A stretch of DNA of 64,000 nt from contig JAAHFU020000001.1 of the NCBI GenBank assembly GCA_010672825.2, positions 1,612,001-1,676,000 of the forward strand, read 5' to 3'. This document shows, piece after piece, positions 27,775 to 37,212 of this stretch. Both the position numbers and the translations under genes were made by a program. Each line of letters begins with the position of its first letter. Positions within the stretch are counted from its first letter, which is position 1. The notes below the pieces were generated by a model. That model saw only the letters and a list, made by a program, of their open reading frames with translations, ran no database searches and was not told where the DNA came from. This DNA comes from Leptolyngbya sp. SIO1E4 (GTDB taxonomy: Bacteria; Cyanobacteriota; Cyanobacteriia; Phormidesmidales; Phormidesmidaceae).

Positions 27775-28842
27775 ATGGCAAGGATTATCGTCCTCCAGGC
27801 ATGCCGTCATGGTGTTGGTTGCTCTCACTTAGTAGCCAACCTAGCTGTACTCTTGATGCAGCGTGGGTACCGGGTTGGCTTACTAGACACCGATTTGCGG
27901 GGCGGCGGTATTCGCACCATCTTCAGTCTGGATGACACGCCAGAGGGCAACTTAAACACCTATTGGTGGCTGAGTTCGAACGCCGATACCGCCACCAACC
28001 TTAACCGCAGCTTACGGCAGTATTCTGTTGCGTCAGAGTCAACTACAGCCGGTATTTATCTGCCACCCGTAGGCGGGCAATTCACGACCGCAGGCCCCCA
28101 ACTGAAAACCTGGCAGGAGCACTATCACCAGGGTCAAGTGCGCGAAGTGCTGCAGCATCTGAGCCAAGATTTAAAGCTCGATTATCTGCTGATTGATAAT
28201 CAGCCAGAAATGAGTGAGGACACCTTAATGGCCTTGTCTCTCGCTGACATGGCCGTTCTGATGCTACAGCTCGACAGCTATGACTTTCAACGGGTTCCCG
28301 TACTGCTAGAAGTGATCAAGCAGTTTGAAACTCCAAAGACTTGGTTAGTTCCCACCCTGGTGCTGCCCGCGATCGAGCGTGATTCTGTCAAACACAAGAT
28401 TGAAAATACCTACCAGCAGCCGATCGCAGGGCTGCTGTATTTGAGTGAAGAAATGATCCGCCTCGCCAGTAGCGGTCTCTTTTGCCTGCACTACCCAATT
28501 CACCCTCTGACGCAGACGATGATGGAGATTGCCCGCCAACTAGAGCACGGTGCTAAAGAACTGGCGTCTGTGCCTGCCAGGTTCTCAGAAAAAAGCAGCA
28601 TGGGGCGATCGCGCCAGCGTCCCCTCCTCAATTTGTTAGAGTTCCCGCATGTAGAGCGCCGCCTGTTAACCGTTGTCCTGCGCCAAGGGCCAATCGAAAT
28701 TGGCCCTCTCATCGAGCAAAGCGGTCATTCCGCCGATGAAGTCATCACAGCCGTCAATCATCTCATCCAACAGGGATGGATAGTGCGAGATCCCACCACG
28801 CAAAGGGTCAGGTATCGCACAGAGACCTCAAACAGGCAGTAG
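27775..28842 (+). CDS. MinD/ParA-like protein with degenerate Walker A and C-terminal winged helix
   Basis: I chose the ATG at 27775 (MARIIVLQACRHGVG). A start five codons earlier is possible. The first 240 residues have the MinD/ParA/Mrp fold (LLDTDLRGGGIRTIF, LLIDNQPEMSEDTL), but the deviant Walker A normally reading KGGxGKT is RHGVGCS: both the signature lysine and the catalytic P-loop lysine are gone. The last 70 residues form a winged helix-turn-helix (GPIEIGPLIEQSGHSADEVITAV). It may bind DNA or a partner without ATP cycling. It is not a chromosomal parA; no parB or parS neighbour is present. Confidence 0.7.
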   Translation: MARIIVLQACRHGVGCSHLVANLAVLLMQRGYRVGLLDTDLRGGGIRTIFSLDDTPEGNLNTYWWLSSNADTATNLNRSLRQYSVASESTTAGIYLPPVGGQFTTAGPQLKTWQEHYHQGQVREVLQHLSQDLKLDYLLIDNQPEMSEDTLMALSLADMAVLMLQLDSYDFQRVPVLLEVIKQFETPKTWLVPTLVLPAIERDSVKHKIENTYQQPIAGLLYLSEEMIRLASSGLFCLHYPIHPLTQTMMEIARQLEHGAKELASVPARFSEKSSMGRSRQRPLLNLLEFPHVERRLLTVVLRQGPIEIGPLIEQSGHSADEVITAVNHLIQQGWIVRDPTTQRVRYRTETSNRQ

Positions 28843-28864
28843 AGAGACCCTGAGGGCAGCCCAG

Positions 28865-29920
28865 CTAACGCTGAGGAATGCCTGAGACTTGCCCCTCTCC
28901 GGTCACCACCGTGCCGATGGCATAGGCTGGAATTCCCTGTTGATGGAAATGTGCGATCGCCTGATCGCTCACCTCCGGGGGGACAATTAGGGCAAAGCCA
29001 ATCCCCATGTTGAAGGTCTCAAACATATCAACGGTAGACACTCCCCCCATTTCTATGAGCCACTGAAAAATGGGTAGAACAGGCCAACTCATTGGCTTTA
29101 GCGCAATGGCCTGACCGGATCCTAAGCAACGGGGCAAATTTTCAGGTAGCCCACCTCCGGTAATATGAGCCATCCCGTGGATCGGCAGCCCTGCTCGCCG
29201 GGCCTCTAAAACAGGGGTGACATAAATTTGGGTGGGGGTCAGCAGCACCTCGCCCAAGGAGGCACCTGCCAGTACATCTGGACACTCATCCCAACCATAA
29301 CCGGGATGATAGCGATCCGGACGTGCTGTCTCCGCCATAATCTTGCGCACTAAACTATAGCCATTACTATGGACACCCTTGCTAGCTAACCCCAATACCG
29401 TATCCCCGAGGTTGACCTGCGACCCATCCAGGATCTGATCTTTTTCAACAATACCGACACAGAACCCAGCCAAGTCATATTCTCCTGGAGCATAAAATCC
29501 AGGCATTTCTGCAGTTTCTCCTCCCAGCAGCGCACAGTTGGCTTGGCGGCATCCCGCGGCAACCCCCTCCACAACCGCAGCTAATTGGTCAGGCTCTAAC
29601 TTACCGGTAGCCAAATAATCTAAGAAGAAGAGGGGTTCTGCTCCATTGGTGAGAACGTCATTAACGCACATGGCCACCAGATCAATGCCGACCGTTTCAT
29701 GGCGGTCGAGGGCCTGGGCAACCTTCAATTTAGTGCCAACGCCATCCGCCCCAGACACCAGCACAGGGGTCTGATACCCCGATGGCAGCTGAAAGCAGCC
29801 TCCAAATCCCCCTAAGTTCCCGAGAACTTCTGCGCGCCGAGTGCTCTCTACGCTCTGGCGAATCCGATCCACAAAGGCTCTGCCAGCGGCTACGTCAACA
29901 CCTGCTTCCCGGTAATCCAT
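28865..29920 (-). CDS. purM: Phosphoribosylformylglycinamidine cyclo-ligase
   Basis: Full-length PurM (351 aa), the AIR synthetase of purine biosynthesis. Diagnostic blocks: [15 protein letters not shown] at the start, [24 protein letters not shown] and [13 protein letters not shown]. The ATP-binding and dimer residues look intact. It stands alone and converges with the MinD-like gene with a gap of only 22 bp. Confidence 0.97.
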   Translation of the reverse strand: MDYREAGVDVAAGRAFVDRIRQSVESTRRAEVLGNLGGFGGCFQLPSGYQTPVLVSGADGVGTKLKVAQALDRHETVGIDLVAMCVNDVLTNGAEPLFFLDYLATGKLEPDQLAAVVEGVAAGCRQANCALLGGETAEMPGFYAPGEYDLAGFCVGIVEKDQILDGSQVNLGDTVLGLASKGVHSNGYSLVRKIMAETARPDRYHPGYGWDECPDVLAGASLGEVLLTPTQIYVTPVLEARRAGLPIHGMAHITGGGLPENLPRCLGSGQAIALKPMSWPVLPIFQWLIEMGGVSTVDMFETFNMGIGFALIVPPEVSDQAIAHFHQQGIPAYAIGTVVTGEGQVSGIPQR

Positions 29921-30487
29921 TAAGTCTCTGCCCTCGCATCAGTACCGAATTTAATGATGTCCCAGGAAGGGGAGATTCTAGTCATTAACTTCAGCCGTAA
30001 CCACACTCAAGTTAATAAGCAATCACAAATTCACAAATAATTTCCGCTTATTTACAAGTTCCAAAATTATTCAACAGTCCGTAAATCTGGCACTGCAAAA
30101 AGTTGCAGGCAACTCACCCCAAAGGATGAATCAGGAAAAAACAAACGCAGCTTAAAGCATTGCTTTTCTAAAAGTAGAAGATAGAGACCAATAAGTTTTT
30201 TTGACTAATTTTCTTGTCTTCTGGGAACTCAGAAAATCCTGTGCACAAGGTTTAGGAGATTTTCAAGAAGTTTTTAAGAAAAGCTAACAAAGGCACCAGT
30301 CAGTGTATCCCCCCTTTTTTCCCGGATTGCCAATTCCAGTCTTCGTGCTAACGTACATCTCGTTTCAGAAGTTGCACAGAGTGGTGTCGTAACGGGTATG
30401 AGTTGAGCGTCCTGTGTTATTGGGAACTCTGTTGCTTGCCAGTTTTCTGGCACTCTCATCCCGGCTTGTTGAGCTCTTGTTATTTAC
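29921..30487. other. AT-rich divergent intergenic region (570 bp)
   Basis: Between purM (minus) and the RlpA gene (plus). Bases 30000-30250 are markedly AT-rich compared with the window. Expected to hold both promoters. No repeat copy or ORF of merit was found. Confidence 0.5.
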
Positions 30488-31483
30488 ATGAATCAATGCT
30501 TTTGTCGCGGCCTTGCGGCTGCTGTTGTCGTCTCCGCTATCGGTGCTCCCTTACCAGCCAATGCTGAACAGGTGAGTCAGTTAGAAGCTTCGTTTCAGGC
30601 CAGTCGGGACTCAGAAACTCCCTCCGAGCCTTTAGAGAGTTTAGATACTGACGCTCTCTCCCAACCCGACCAGATGACTCCTTCGTCCCAGGCAGGAGAC
30701 CTGGCTCTCGGTGTATCAGATTTTGTTCAAGTGATTCCCCATGCCCTGGATGCCAGCCAGGCAGCGACTTTGTATGTGAGTGATATTCCTGTTCTGACCT
30801 TTGTGGGGCAGGAGCTAGAAACGCTTTCTAGCAAGAGCTACAGAGAGGAGGCCGACTCTGCTGTAGCCGCCAACGCAGCTCCGGAAAATCGGGCCGCAGA
30901 GGTTGCCCGTCGGGTTGATGAGTTCTATCAGGCTGCTGGCAACCCTGAAATGATTGCAGCGCGTTGGGATAGCGATCTGGAAGAGTATGTGATTGAGCTG
31001 TCTGATGATGTCTTAGTCACCATTAATGAAGAAACCATCCTCCCGGATACGACTGAGAGTTTCGCTGAAGATGCCTTACAAGCAACTAACCGCCTCCGTC
31101 GCTTACTCGGGGGCGCAGAGCCTTTACAAGCCGTTGCAGGGCAGCCCGCCCCGCAAGTCGGGGTAGCCGGGGACAACTGGGCTGTCAGTTCAGTTTCAAC
31201 AGGGCGCGCTTCCTGGTACGGGCCAGGTTTTCATGGGCGGCGCACTGCGAGTGGTGAGGTATTTAACCAAAATGCGCTAACTGCGGCGCATCGCACACTT
31301 CCCTTTGGGACCTTGGTGAGAGTCACGAATTTGAACAATAGTCGTCAGGTGGTTGTTCGCATCAACGATCGCGGGCCATTCAGCCATGGTCGTATTTTAG
31401 ATCTCTCTGCCGGAGCAGCCCGTGAGGTGGGGTTAGATCGAGCCGGTGTTGGCCCCATTCGTCTTGAAGTGCTCTCTGACTAG
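30488..31483 (+). CDS. rlpA: Septal ring lytic transglycosylase RlpA family protein
   Basis: A signal peptide (residues 1-26, ending PANA) is followed by an acidic, low-complexity region (about 27-220) and a C-terminal double-psi beta-barrel (about 238-330) with [29 protein letters not shown] and INDRGPF, the diagnostic RlpA motifs. The family binds or cleaves denuded peptidoglycan glycan strands at septa. Exported to the periplasm. The acidic central region is not typical of the E. coli protein and there is no SPOR domain. A clear terminator follows. Confidence 0.9.
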   Translation: MNQCFCRGLAAAVVVSAIGAPLPANAEQVSQLEASFQASRDSETPSEPLESLDTDALSQPDQMTPSSQAGDLALGVSDFVQVIPHALDASQAATLYVSDIPVLTFVGQELETLSSKSYREEADSAVAANAAPENRAAEVARRVDEFYQAAGNPEMIAARWDSDLEEYVIELSDDVLVTINEETILPDTTESFAEDALQATNRLRRLLGGAEPLQAVAGQPAPQVGVAGDNWAVSSVSTGRASWYGPGFHGRRTASGEVFNQNALTAAHRTLPFGTLVRVTNLNNSRQVVVRINDRGPFSHGRILDLSAGAAREVGLDRAGVGPIRLEVLSD

Positions 31484-31658
31484 ACCCCTCCTTTAAGGGC
31501 GCTGGCTGCGGCTCATGGTCTTTCCTTACAAGGGTTGGGCAGTGCAGCGATCGCCCCGCTATCTCATTCAAAACTGCAGCTACAGTTCGGCCTTTCATCA
31601 GAAGATGCTTTTGGTGATGAGTCTAGCTTGTCTGCAATGTGTGCTCTAGCTCTAAGCT

Positions 31659-31699
31659 AGCCCTGGCCCTTCCTGTCAAAGGAATTCCGGGGCTTTTTT
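31659..31699 (+). terminator. Rho-independent terminator of rlpA
   Basis: AGCCCTGG (31659-31666) pairs with CCGGGGCT (31687-31694, one G-U), with an inner TTCC/GGAA stem, followed by six T. Confidence 0.75.
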
Positions 31700-31728
31700 G
31701 TGGGATACCCTCTACCTAATTCAACCGG

Positions 31729-31822
31729 TAGCCGTGTTCAATTAAGTCCCAGCCAACCGGGTCGCAGCCGGGGCTTGGATTGGGGTCGTCCAGGGTGTGC
31801 CTTATCTGAAGGCAAACGGATA
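31729..31822 (-). repeat. 94-bp CCCTAGA element, copy 4 (diverged)
   Basis: In minus orientation. Its ends and length align with the other copies, but the heptad core is eroded. It lies between tandem genes, after the rlpA terminator. Confidence 0.6.
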
Positions 31823-32064
31823 CAAACGGCCTTTTTGGGGTCGGAGTCTGGTAGCCTATAGAACTTGTGGCCAAAATGTAAACAAATATTGCCCATTCGC
31901 TGGCCTGCAGACGGCGTTTAGCCACTGATAAAGGGCCAGTAGGCTACCCCAGGGGACTTTCAAGGTGTCTGCAGCGCTTAGCCATACTGAAAAAAGGGAT
32001 TACTGTAATTGGTTCACGGGATCAGAAGACGCGATTAACCAGCGATACTCAGGGGTGAAAATCG

Positions 32065-33642
32065 GTGAGATGCCTCAAAACCGTTGAAGGATTAAGGAGT
32101 TGCCTTGCACTTTGGCGGCAGCCCTCTGCCGATAAACATCCTGCAATTGCCACCATCGGCCTGGTACCAACAATGGGGGCGCTGCATCGCGGGCATATGA
32201 GTTTAATTCACCGGGCCCGGCGCGAAAATGATCGGGTGGTCGTGACAATTTTTGTCAATCCGCTCCAGTTTGGCCCCCAAGAAGACCTGCAAGCCTATCC
32301 ACGGCCCCTAGAACAGGACTTGAAACAGTGTGAATCTGCAGGGGTAGATGCTGTGTTTTGGCCCCTGCCGCACACCTTGTACGAACAAACCCAGCCTGAC
32401 CCAGCAACGCTCACGCAAGTCATCCCTGCCGCTGCAATGACCGCCCATCTGTGCGGGCCTCACCGACCAGGGCATTTTCCTGGGGTCACGACCATCGTCA
32501 CTAAGCTCCTGAATCTTGTGCAGCCGAGCCGAGCCTACTTTGGCCGCAAGGATGCTCAGCAGTTGGCTCTGATCAAACGAATGGTCACCGACCTAAATGT
32601 GCCTGTTGCTATCGTTGCCTGCCCAACGGTGCGAGAACCTGACGGATTGGCTTACAGCTCTCGCAATCAATACCTCTCTCAGACAGAGCGGCAGCAAGCG
32701 GCTACCCTTTACCAGAGCTTGCAGACGGCTAAAGCAGCCTTCGACCAGGGAGAACGGCAGAGCCAAGCCTTGATCGATCTGATCAGACACACGCTAAACC
32801 CGTTGCCCCAGATTCGTATACAGTATGTCGAACTCGTTCATCCTGAAACGATGCAACCAATCACACAAATTAAGACCGCCGGTCTATTAGCGATCGCCGC
32901 TCACCTTGGCAATACTCGACTAATTGACAATATTCTGCTGCGATCGCGCCGGGCCATCATTGCCATTGATGGCCCGGCTGGCGCGGGCAAATCTACCGTT
33001 GCTCGCCTAGTCGCCAATCAGCTGGGCCTTCTCTATCTAGATAGCGGAGCCATGTACCGAGCCGTGACCTGGCAGGCATTGGAGTCTGGCATTGATCCGC
33101 AAGATGAGGTCGCCGTGGCCGAACTTTTAGCAGACTGTCGCTTGCGCCTGGCCTCAGAACCTGGCATCCATGAACAGGCCGGACTCACCCATGTTTGGGT
33201 CAATGATCAAGAAGTGACGCAAGTAATCCGCAGCCCTGAGGTGACCGCACACGTCTCAACGATCGCAGCCCAACCGATGGTGCGTCAGGTGTTATTGCAG
33301 CAGCAACAGCAATACGGTGCCAGCGGTGGCGTGGTCATGGAAGGGCGAGACATTGGCACCCAGGTCTTTCCGTTTGCTGAGCTGAAAGTTTTTCTGACCG
33401 CTTCAGTACATGAACGGGCCCGTCGCCGTCAAAAGGACTTGGCCGCACAGAATCAGCCCCCAATGAGTTTGGAGGCCCTTGAACGGGCGATTGATGAGCG
33501 GGATTACAAAGACAGTACCCGACGCGTTGCCCCCTTACGACAGGCAGAAGATGCCATCAAGCTGATTACCGATGGCCTCACAATTGAGGCAGTTGTAGCG
33601 AAGATTGTGAGCTTGTACCACAATCGCATCGGTGATAGCTAA
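32065..33642 (+). CDS. panC/cmk: Bifunctional pantothenate synthetase / cytidylate kinase (PanC-Cmk)
   Basis: Begins at a GTG. Residues 1-285 are pantoate-beta-alanine ligase with PTMGALHRGH (the HxGH ATP motif), GHFPGVTTIVTKL and YFGRKDAQQ. From about residue 293 the cytidylate kinase domain begins with IDGPAGAGKSTVA and YLDSGAMYRA, then EGRDIGTQVFP and RDYKDSTR. The fusion is characteristic of cyanobacteria and joins the last step of pantothenate synthesis to CMP/dCMP phosphorylation, with no obvious metabolic link. All key motifs look intact in both halves. panB lies elsewhere in the window (60865-61647). Confidence 0.96.
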   Translation: MRCLKTVEGLRSCLALWRQPSADKHPAIATIGLVPTMGALHRGHMSLIHRARRENDRVVVTIFVNPLQFGPQEDLQAYPRPLEQDLKQCESAGVDAVFWPLPHTLYEQTQPDPATLTQVIPAAAMTAHLCGPHRPGHFPGVTTIVTKLLNLVQPSRAYFGRKDAQQLALIKRMVTDLNVPVAIVACPTVREPDGLAYSSRNQYLSQTERQQAATLYQSLQTAKAAFDQGERQSQALIDLIRHTLNPLPQIRIQYVELVHPETMQPITQIKTAGLLAIAAHLGNTRLIDNILLRSRRAIIAIDGPAGAGKSTVARLVANQLGLLYLDSGAMYRAVTWQALESGIDPQDEVAVAELLADCRLRLASEPGIHEQAGLTHVWVNDQEVTQVIRSPEVTAHVSTIAAQPMVRQVLLQQQQQYGASGGVVMEGRDIGTQVFPFAELKVFLTASVHERARRRQKDLAAQNQPPMSLEALERAIDERDYKDSTRRVAPLRQAEDAIKLITDGLTIEAVVAKIVSLYHNRIGDS

Positions 33643-33759
33643 AATATGAGCGTCGTCAAGGGCTCTGCTGCTGCCGCTTATTTAGTATGAGTATCGTTCA
33701 GTGCATGCAGCGTTTTCCAAAAACAGAATTTTGCTAAAGGCAAGTCATCCGAACACCCT

Positions 33760-34149
33760 TTAAGCCAGGGTTTCAGGACAATAGCCAAGGCCCATCACAA
33801 ATTGGCTGCGGAAGGCTTCAATTTCTTTGCGGTCAGGCCTTCCATGGGAAACGACCGCAACTTGGTAACGACGCATAACGTCGACCGGAGACTGCCCAGT
33901 TTCTAAGCCCCACAGCGCCATGCGTAGGCGAATATTAGGCTCGTGGGGAATCCCCAGTTCAGTCAAATAGGCGCGGAAGTCTTCAGCGGCTGATTCCTCA
34001 ATGGTGCTGTTCATCCTGACTTTCACCACCCAACCATCAATCTGATGAATGACGGTCATCCAGGCGAGCGGCAAAGAGGAAGCTCTTAGCAGATGTTCAA
34101 CAATGCGAAGGGTGAGACTAGCATTAGCAAGGTGATAGATGTAATCCAT
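33760..34149 (-). CDS. Conserved hypothetical protein, function unknown
   Basis: A 129-aa protein with a coding-like, non-repetitive sequence, an ATG start and no competing frame. It looks like a mixed alpha/beta cytoplasmic protein: an N-terminal helix (IYHLANASLTLRIVEHLLRA), a strand-rich middle (GWVVKVRM) and a C-terminal helix (RPDRKEIEAFRSQFVMG). No signal, membrane segment or recognisable motif. It lies between convergent panC-cmk and divergent queA. Confidence 0.65.
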   Translation of the reverse strand: MDYIYHLANASLTLRIVEHLLRASSLPLAWMTVIHQIDGWVVKVRMNSTIEESAAEDFRAYLTELGIPHEPNIRLRMALWGLETGQSPVDVMRRYQVAVVSHGRPDRKEIEAFRSQFVMGLGYCPETLA

Positions 34150-34254
34150 CTTGGCAGTCCTCGATAGATCTTACATTTCTATTGTCTAGATCAGGGCTTC
34201 CCTGCGACACTGGGAAACTCCCCTGATTACCCTAGGAGTTCTACCCAATTACAC

Positions 34255-35340
34255 ATGACCATGGGCGATCGCATTGAAGCAGACCTACAACTTTCTTCCT
34301 ATCACTACGACTTGCCGCCTGAACAGATTGCTCAGGATCCCATAGAACCTCGGGATCATGCTCGACTGCTGACAATCACGGCCCCAACAGACCATGCTCA
34401 CAACCACGTGTATGACTTACCAAGGCTGCTGCGACCAGGCGATTTGTTAGTCATGAACGACACCAAAGTTCTGCCCGCTCGTCTGTTTGGCCGTAAACCA
34501 GAAGGGGCAACCGTTGAAATTTTGCTGCTGGAGGAGCGATCGCCCCTCCGTTGGCTGGCGTTGGTTAAACCCGGTCGTCGTTTAAAGCCAGGCGCTGAAA
34601 TCTACTTTGGGGACAATCCTGATCAGCCTGACTTAATCGCCCGCGTGGTCGACTCTGATGCAGAAACCCATGGCCGTATTTTGCAATTCACGATTCCAAA
34701 TGGGGGGTCATTTTACGATGTATGCGATCGCTTGGGTCAAATGCCCCTACCGCCCTACATCAAAGAATCTTCGGCCCCCCCAGATCGCTATCAAACGATT
34801 TATGCCGAAAAGCTCGGGGCAGTTGCCGCCCCTACGGCAGGGCTGCACTTCACCCCTACCCTGTTTGATCGTTTAGAGGCAGCTGGCATCAACCACACGT
34901 TCATTACCTTGCATGTGGGAGTCGGCACCTTTCGCCCTGTCGAAGTCGAAACCGTCACCGACCACAAGATGCATGCCGAATGGCTGGACGTTTCTGAGGC
35001 AACTGTCAATCAGATTCACCAAACCAAAGCGAATGGGGGTCAAGTCATTGCAGTGGGAACCACCGTGACAAGAGCTTTAGAAGGGGCTGCTCAAGGGGGG
35101 CAACTTCGGCCACTACAGGGAAAAACAGATCTGTTTATCTACCCTGGATATCAGTGGCAAGTCTTGGATGGGTTGATGACCAATTTCCACCTGCCAGGGG
35201 CTAGCTTAATGATGTTAGTCAGCGCGTTGATAGGGCGTCAGCGATTATTGGCTCTGTATGAAGAAGCCATCCGTGAACAGTATCGGTTTTATTCCTTCGG
35301 GGATGCGATGTTGATCCTCCCAGAGGGGTGGCAGCAATAG
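34255..35340 (+). CDS. queA: tRNA preQ1(34) S-adenosylmethionine ribosyltransferase-isomerase
   Basis: Full-length QueA (361 aa) with the family blocks YDLPPEQIAQDP, LRPGDLLVMNDTKVLPARL, AAPTAGLHFT, HVGVGTFRPVE and YPGYQWQVLDGLMTNFHLP. Transfers the ribosyl group of SAM to preQ1 in tRNA anticodons, the step before queuosine. Start at MTMGDRIE or at the next ATG. It is followed by two copies of the 94-bp element. Confidence 0.97.
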   Translation: MTMGDRIEADLQLSSYHYDLPPEQIAQDPIEPRDHARLLTITAPTDHAHNHVYDLPRLLRPGDLLVMNDTKVLPARLFGRKPEGATVEILLLEERSPLRWLALVKPGRRLKPGAEIYFGDNPDQPDLIARVVDSDAETHGRILQFTIPNGGSFYDVCDRLGQMPLPPYIKESSAPPDRYQTIYAEKLGAVAAPTAGLHFTPTLFDRLEAAGINHTFITLHVGVGTFRPVEVETVTDHKMHAEWLDVSEATVNQIHQTKANGGQVIAVGTTVTRALEGAAQGGQLRPLQGKTDLFIYPGYQWQVLDGLMTNFHLPGASLMMLVSALIGRQRLLALYEEAIREQYRFYSFGDAMLILPEGWQQ

Positions 35341-35384
35341 CAGGGTGTTACCCAGGCACCCAGGCATAACGCATTTGCTCACCT

Positions 35385-35476
35385 ATAGCCTGGTGCAGCT
35401 GCATCCATGATATCTGGGTCAAGACAGGGTAGAACATGGGGTCAAGGGTCTGCTTTATCCCAAGGCAAGCCGCTAT
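35385..35476 (-). repeat. 94-bp CCCTAGA element, copy 5
   Basis: In minus orientation, starts ATAGCC and ends CCGCTAT. The heptad core is partly eroded (GACCCTTGACCCC). Paired with copy 6 in opposite orientation. Confidence 0.75.
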
Positions 35477-35548
35477 ATTCGGCATCCATGAGGTCAACAA
35501 CATCCATGAGGTCAAAGATTAATGTGCGAGTACTTAGACCTTACAAAT

Positions 35549-35642
35549 ATAGCGGTATGCAGACTAATCAAGTACACCCTAGACCCCAAACCCTAGACCC
35601 GGTCTTGACCAAGATGTACTGGACTCAACTGAACAAAGCCAT
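35549..35642 (+). repeat. 94-bp CCCTAGA element, copy 6
   Basis: Starts ATAGCGG and ends GCCAT. The core is identical to copies 1 and 3. AGTACA (left half) can pair with TGTACT (right half), enclosing the heptads. Confidence 0.85.
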
Positions 35643-35672
35643 AAGTCCGCTACCCTCAAAAATATCAGCGTT

Positions 35673-35906
35673 TTAGGCGTTCTCATCCTGGGGTGGCCGA
35701 GCACTAGGTTCACCCACTTCCTGACTCTGCCCCCGCACAGGGGGCAGCTTCTCGACCAGGCCCATTTCAAAGGCAATATCCGGGAGTTCTCCGGCAATGT
35801 ATTTACCCGGCTCAAACACACGACCCGGGGTCAGGCACATCTGACGAAGCTCAACAACTTCGGTTTCTAAAAAGATAGCGCGAGAAAGGCGGCGTTCTAG
35901 CGGCAT
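35673..35906 (-). CDS. Small conserved hypothetical protein downstream of raf1
   Basis: A 77-aa soluble protein starting MPLERRLSRAIFLETEVVELRQM. It has a basic first half, a short PGKYIAGELPDIAFEMGLVE segment and a Gln/Pro-rich tail. The start lies 30 bp after the raf1 stop on the same strand, so it is likely in the raf1 operon and could have a role linked to Rubisco or photosynthesis (inference only). I do not recognise the family. Confidence 0.7.
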   Translation of the reverse strand: MPLERRLSRAIFLETEVVELRQMCLTPGRVFEPGKYIAGELPDIAFEMGLVEKLPPVRGQSQEVGEPSARPPQDENA

Positions 35907-35936
35907 CGGTTGTGTTTATTCCTCCAGTGATTGCGG

Positions 35937-37010
35937 TTATTCCTCAAATTGCCAGAGTTCACGGGTGTAGCTTTCATCCAAAATGCGCTTAGGGCGCATC
36001 ACAATCAGAAGTTTGCCGAGAATTTTGAGCATTGTGGACTCTGCAAACCACTGTAGAGTCAAGGTTCCGTCTTGGTCTGCTAGCCAGTAGCTATCGGCAT
36101 CCCAGTCCCGTTGGGCCCGATCCACAATCAGCAGAACCGGTTCAGTGCTGTCCGGGTTTTGCACATTGGGCAGTTGATGAACCTGAGCCAAAATACCCAC
36201 CGGATCTTCTGCTTGAAGAATCACCTGCCAGCCTGGAATCGGAGCCCATGCCCCAGTCCCCTGAAATTTGACAATGCCGAAGGGGTCTTCAGGTTGAGCG
36301 ACTGGAACTGCACTAAATTCGTCGGAGGTCAGCGGCCATTCCCCAGCAACCGGAATAATATACGGCAGCTCTGAGTCAGTTTCTAGACGATAGGCCGGTA
36401 GGGACGGGGCAGGGCGAGATTTGACCACCGTAAAGTCTGTCAGCAGTTTCTCGATATGTTGCCGAGCATTATCGCTAGTGGCAAATCGTAGCCCCTGTGC
36501 AATGAGGCGCGATCGCGCCTGCAAATCAGACTGTTGCCGCGCCAGTTTCCAGTAGTTGTAGGCCACCGCATCGCCAGCGGTGTCGGTAAACCCATGGGGC
36601 GGTTCTTTCAGATAGGAATATTCTTTCAGGGCTTTGGCAACATCTTTAATGGTGTCGGCATCTAAGCCCTGGTCGAGAGCCAGTTCAGCAGCGCGCGCGC
36701 GATCGGCTTGAGACAAGACACGCAGCTCGTACAGCAGATCACTCCCCCGTGATTGGAAGTGAGCCTGTACTGACTCAGGGGCGTTGGCGGCCACTAAGGA
36801 GCCATAAACCTGGGCAGCCACGATCACCTGATTTTGATGAATCGGTTCAAACCCGGTTTCTTCAAAAATCTTCTGGGGGCTCATGCCTGTCTTTTGCAAT
36901 GCCTGACAAGCCTTGCCCCAGTCCACCCAGTGCCCTTGTTTGCGTCGCAACTGGGTCACGAGGGTATCCACATCGCCGGAAGGATTAGCCGTTGGTTCAG
37001 GGGACGCCAT
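35937..37010 (-). CDS. raf1: Rubisco accumulation factor 1
   Basis: A 357-aa protein from the ATG at 37010. The N-terminal helical domain (about 10-195) with GHWVDWGKACQALQKTGMSPQKIFEETGFEPIHQ (split by the usual spacing) and the C-terminal beta domain (about 200-350, LPYIIPVAGEWP) match cyanobacterial Raf1, the dimeric chaperone that brackets RbcL dimers during RbcL8 assembly. The frame is open further upstream through the antisense of the tRNA gene, but that is spacer. The rbc operon is 20 kb away. Confidence 0.93.
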   Translation of the reverse strand: MASPEPTANPSGDVDTLVTQLRRKQGHWVDWGKACQALQKTGMSPQKIFEETGFEPIHQNQVIVAAQVYGSLVAANAPESVQAHFQSRGSDLLYELRVLSQADRARAAELALDQGLDADTIKDVAKALKEYSYLKEPPHGFTDTAGDAVAYNYWKLARQQSDLQARSRLIAQGLRFATSDNARQHIEKLLTDFTVVKSRPAPSLPAYRLETDSELPYIIPVAGEWPLTSDEFSAVPVAQPEDPFGIVKFQGTGAWAPIPGWQVILQAEDPVGILAQVHQLPNVQNPDSTEPVLLIVDRAQRDWDADSYWLADQDGTLTLQWFAESTMLKILGKLLIVMRPKRILDESYTRELWQFEE

Positions 37011-37139
37011 GCTCACGTACGAAATGCAGTTAACTTTCTGCCCTGACTCTAACGTGTTTCGCAAGTTTGGACGCATTAAGTTCCTGACAATGCTTGACGT
37101 TATTGTCCCTGGCGCGGCAAGATTATAAACGCGTAATGT

Positions 37140-37212
37140 GGGGCTATAGCTCAGTTGGTAGAGCACTTGAATGGCATTCAAGGGGTCAGCGGTTCGAATC
37201 CGCTTAGCTCCA
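37140..37212 (+). tRNA. tRNA-Ala (anticodon GGC)
   Basis: A 73-nt cloverleaf: acceptor GGGGCTA pairs with TAGCTCC, discriminator A; D arm GCTC/GAGC; anticodon stem CTTGA/TCAAG around ATGGCAT with GGC at 37173-37175; T arm AGCGG-TTCGAAT-CCGCT. CCA is not encoded. It lies between raf1 (minus) and a small membrane protein gene. Confidence 0.97.

Larger units (their letters stand above)
31484..32064. other. Intergenic region with terminator and repeat copy
   Basis: Between rlpA and panC-cmk. It contains a Rho-independent terminator (31659-31699) and a diverged copy of the 94-bp element (31729-31822). The rest (31823-32064) probably contains the panC-cmk promoter; I see no clear boxes. Confidence 0.6.
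35341..35672. other. Convergent intergenic region holding two repeat copies
   Basis: Between queA and the 77-aa gene. Holds two copies of the 94-bp element in opposite orientation (35385-35476 minus, 35549-35642 plus), 72 bp apart, and little else. Confidence 0.8.

Noticed and set aside
27775..28842. A chromosome-partitioning parA
   Set aside because: No intact Walker A lysine, no parB neighbour and no parS-like site.
31716..31925. Minus-strand frame of 69 codons before panC-cmk
   Set aside because: It overlaps the degenerate repeat copy and has no coding character.
32065..33642. panC-cmk as an assembly join of two genes
   Set aside because: The fusion is characteristic of cyanobacteria and both domains are intact.
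35407..35676. Plus-strand frame of 89 codons after queA
   Set aside because: It is made almost entirely of the two 94-bp element copies.
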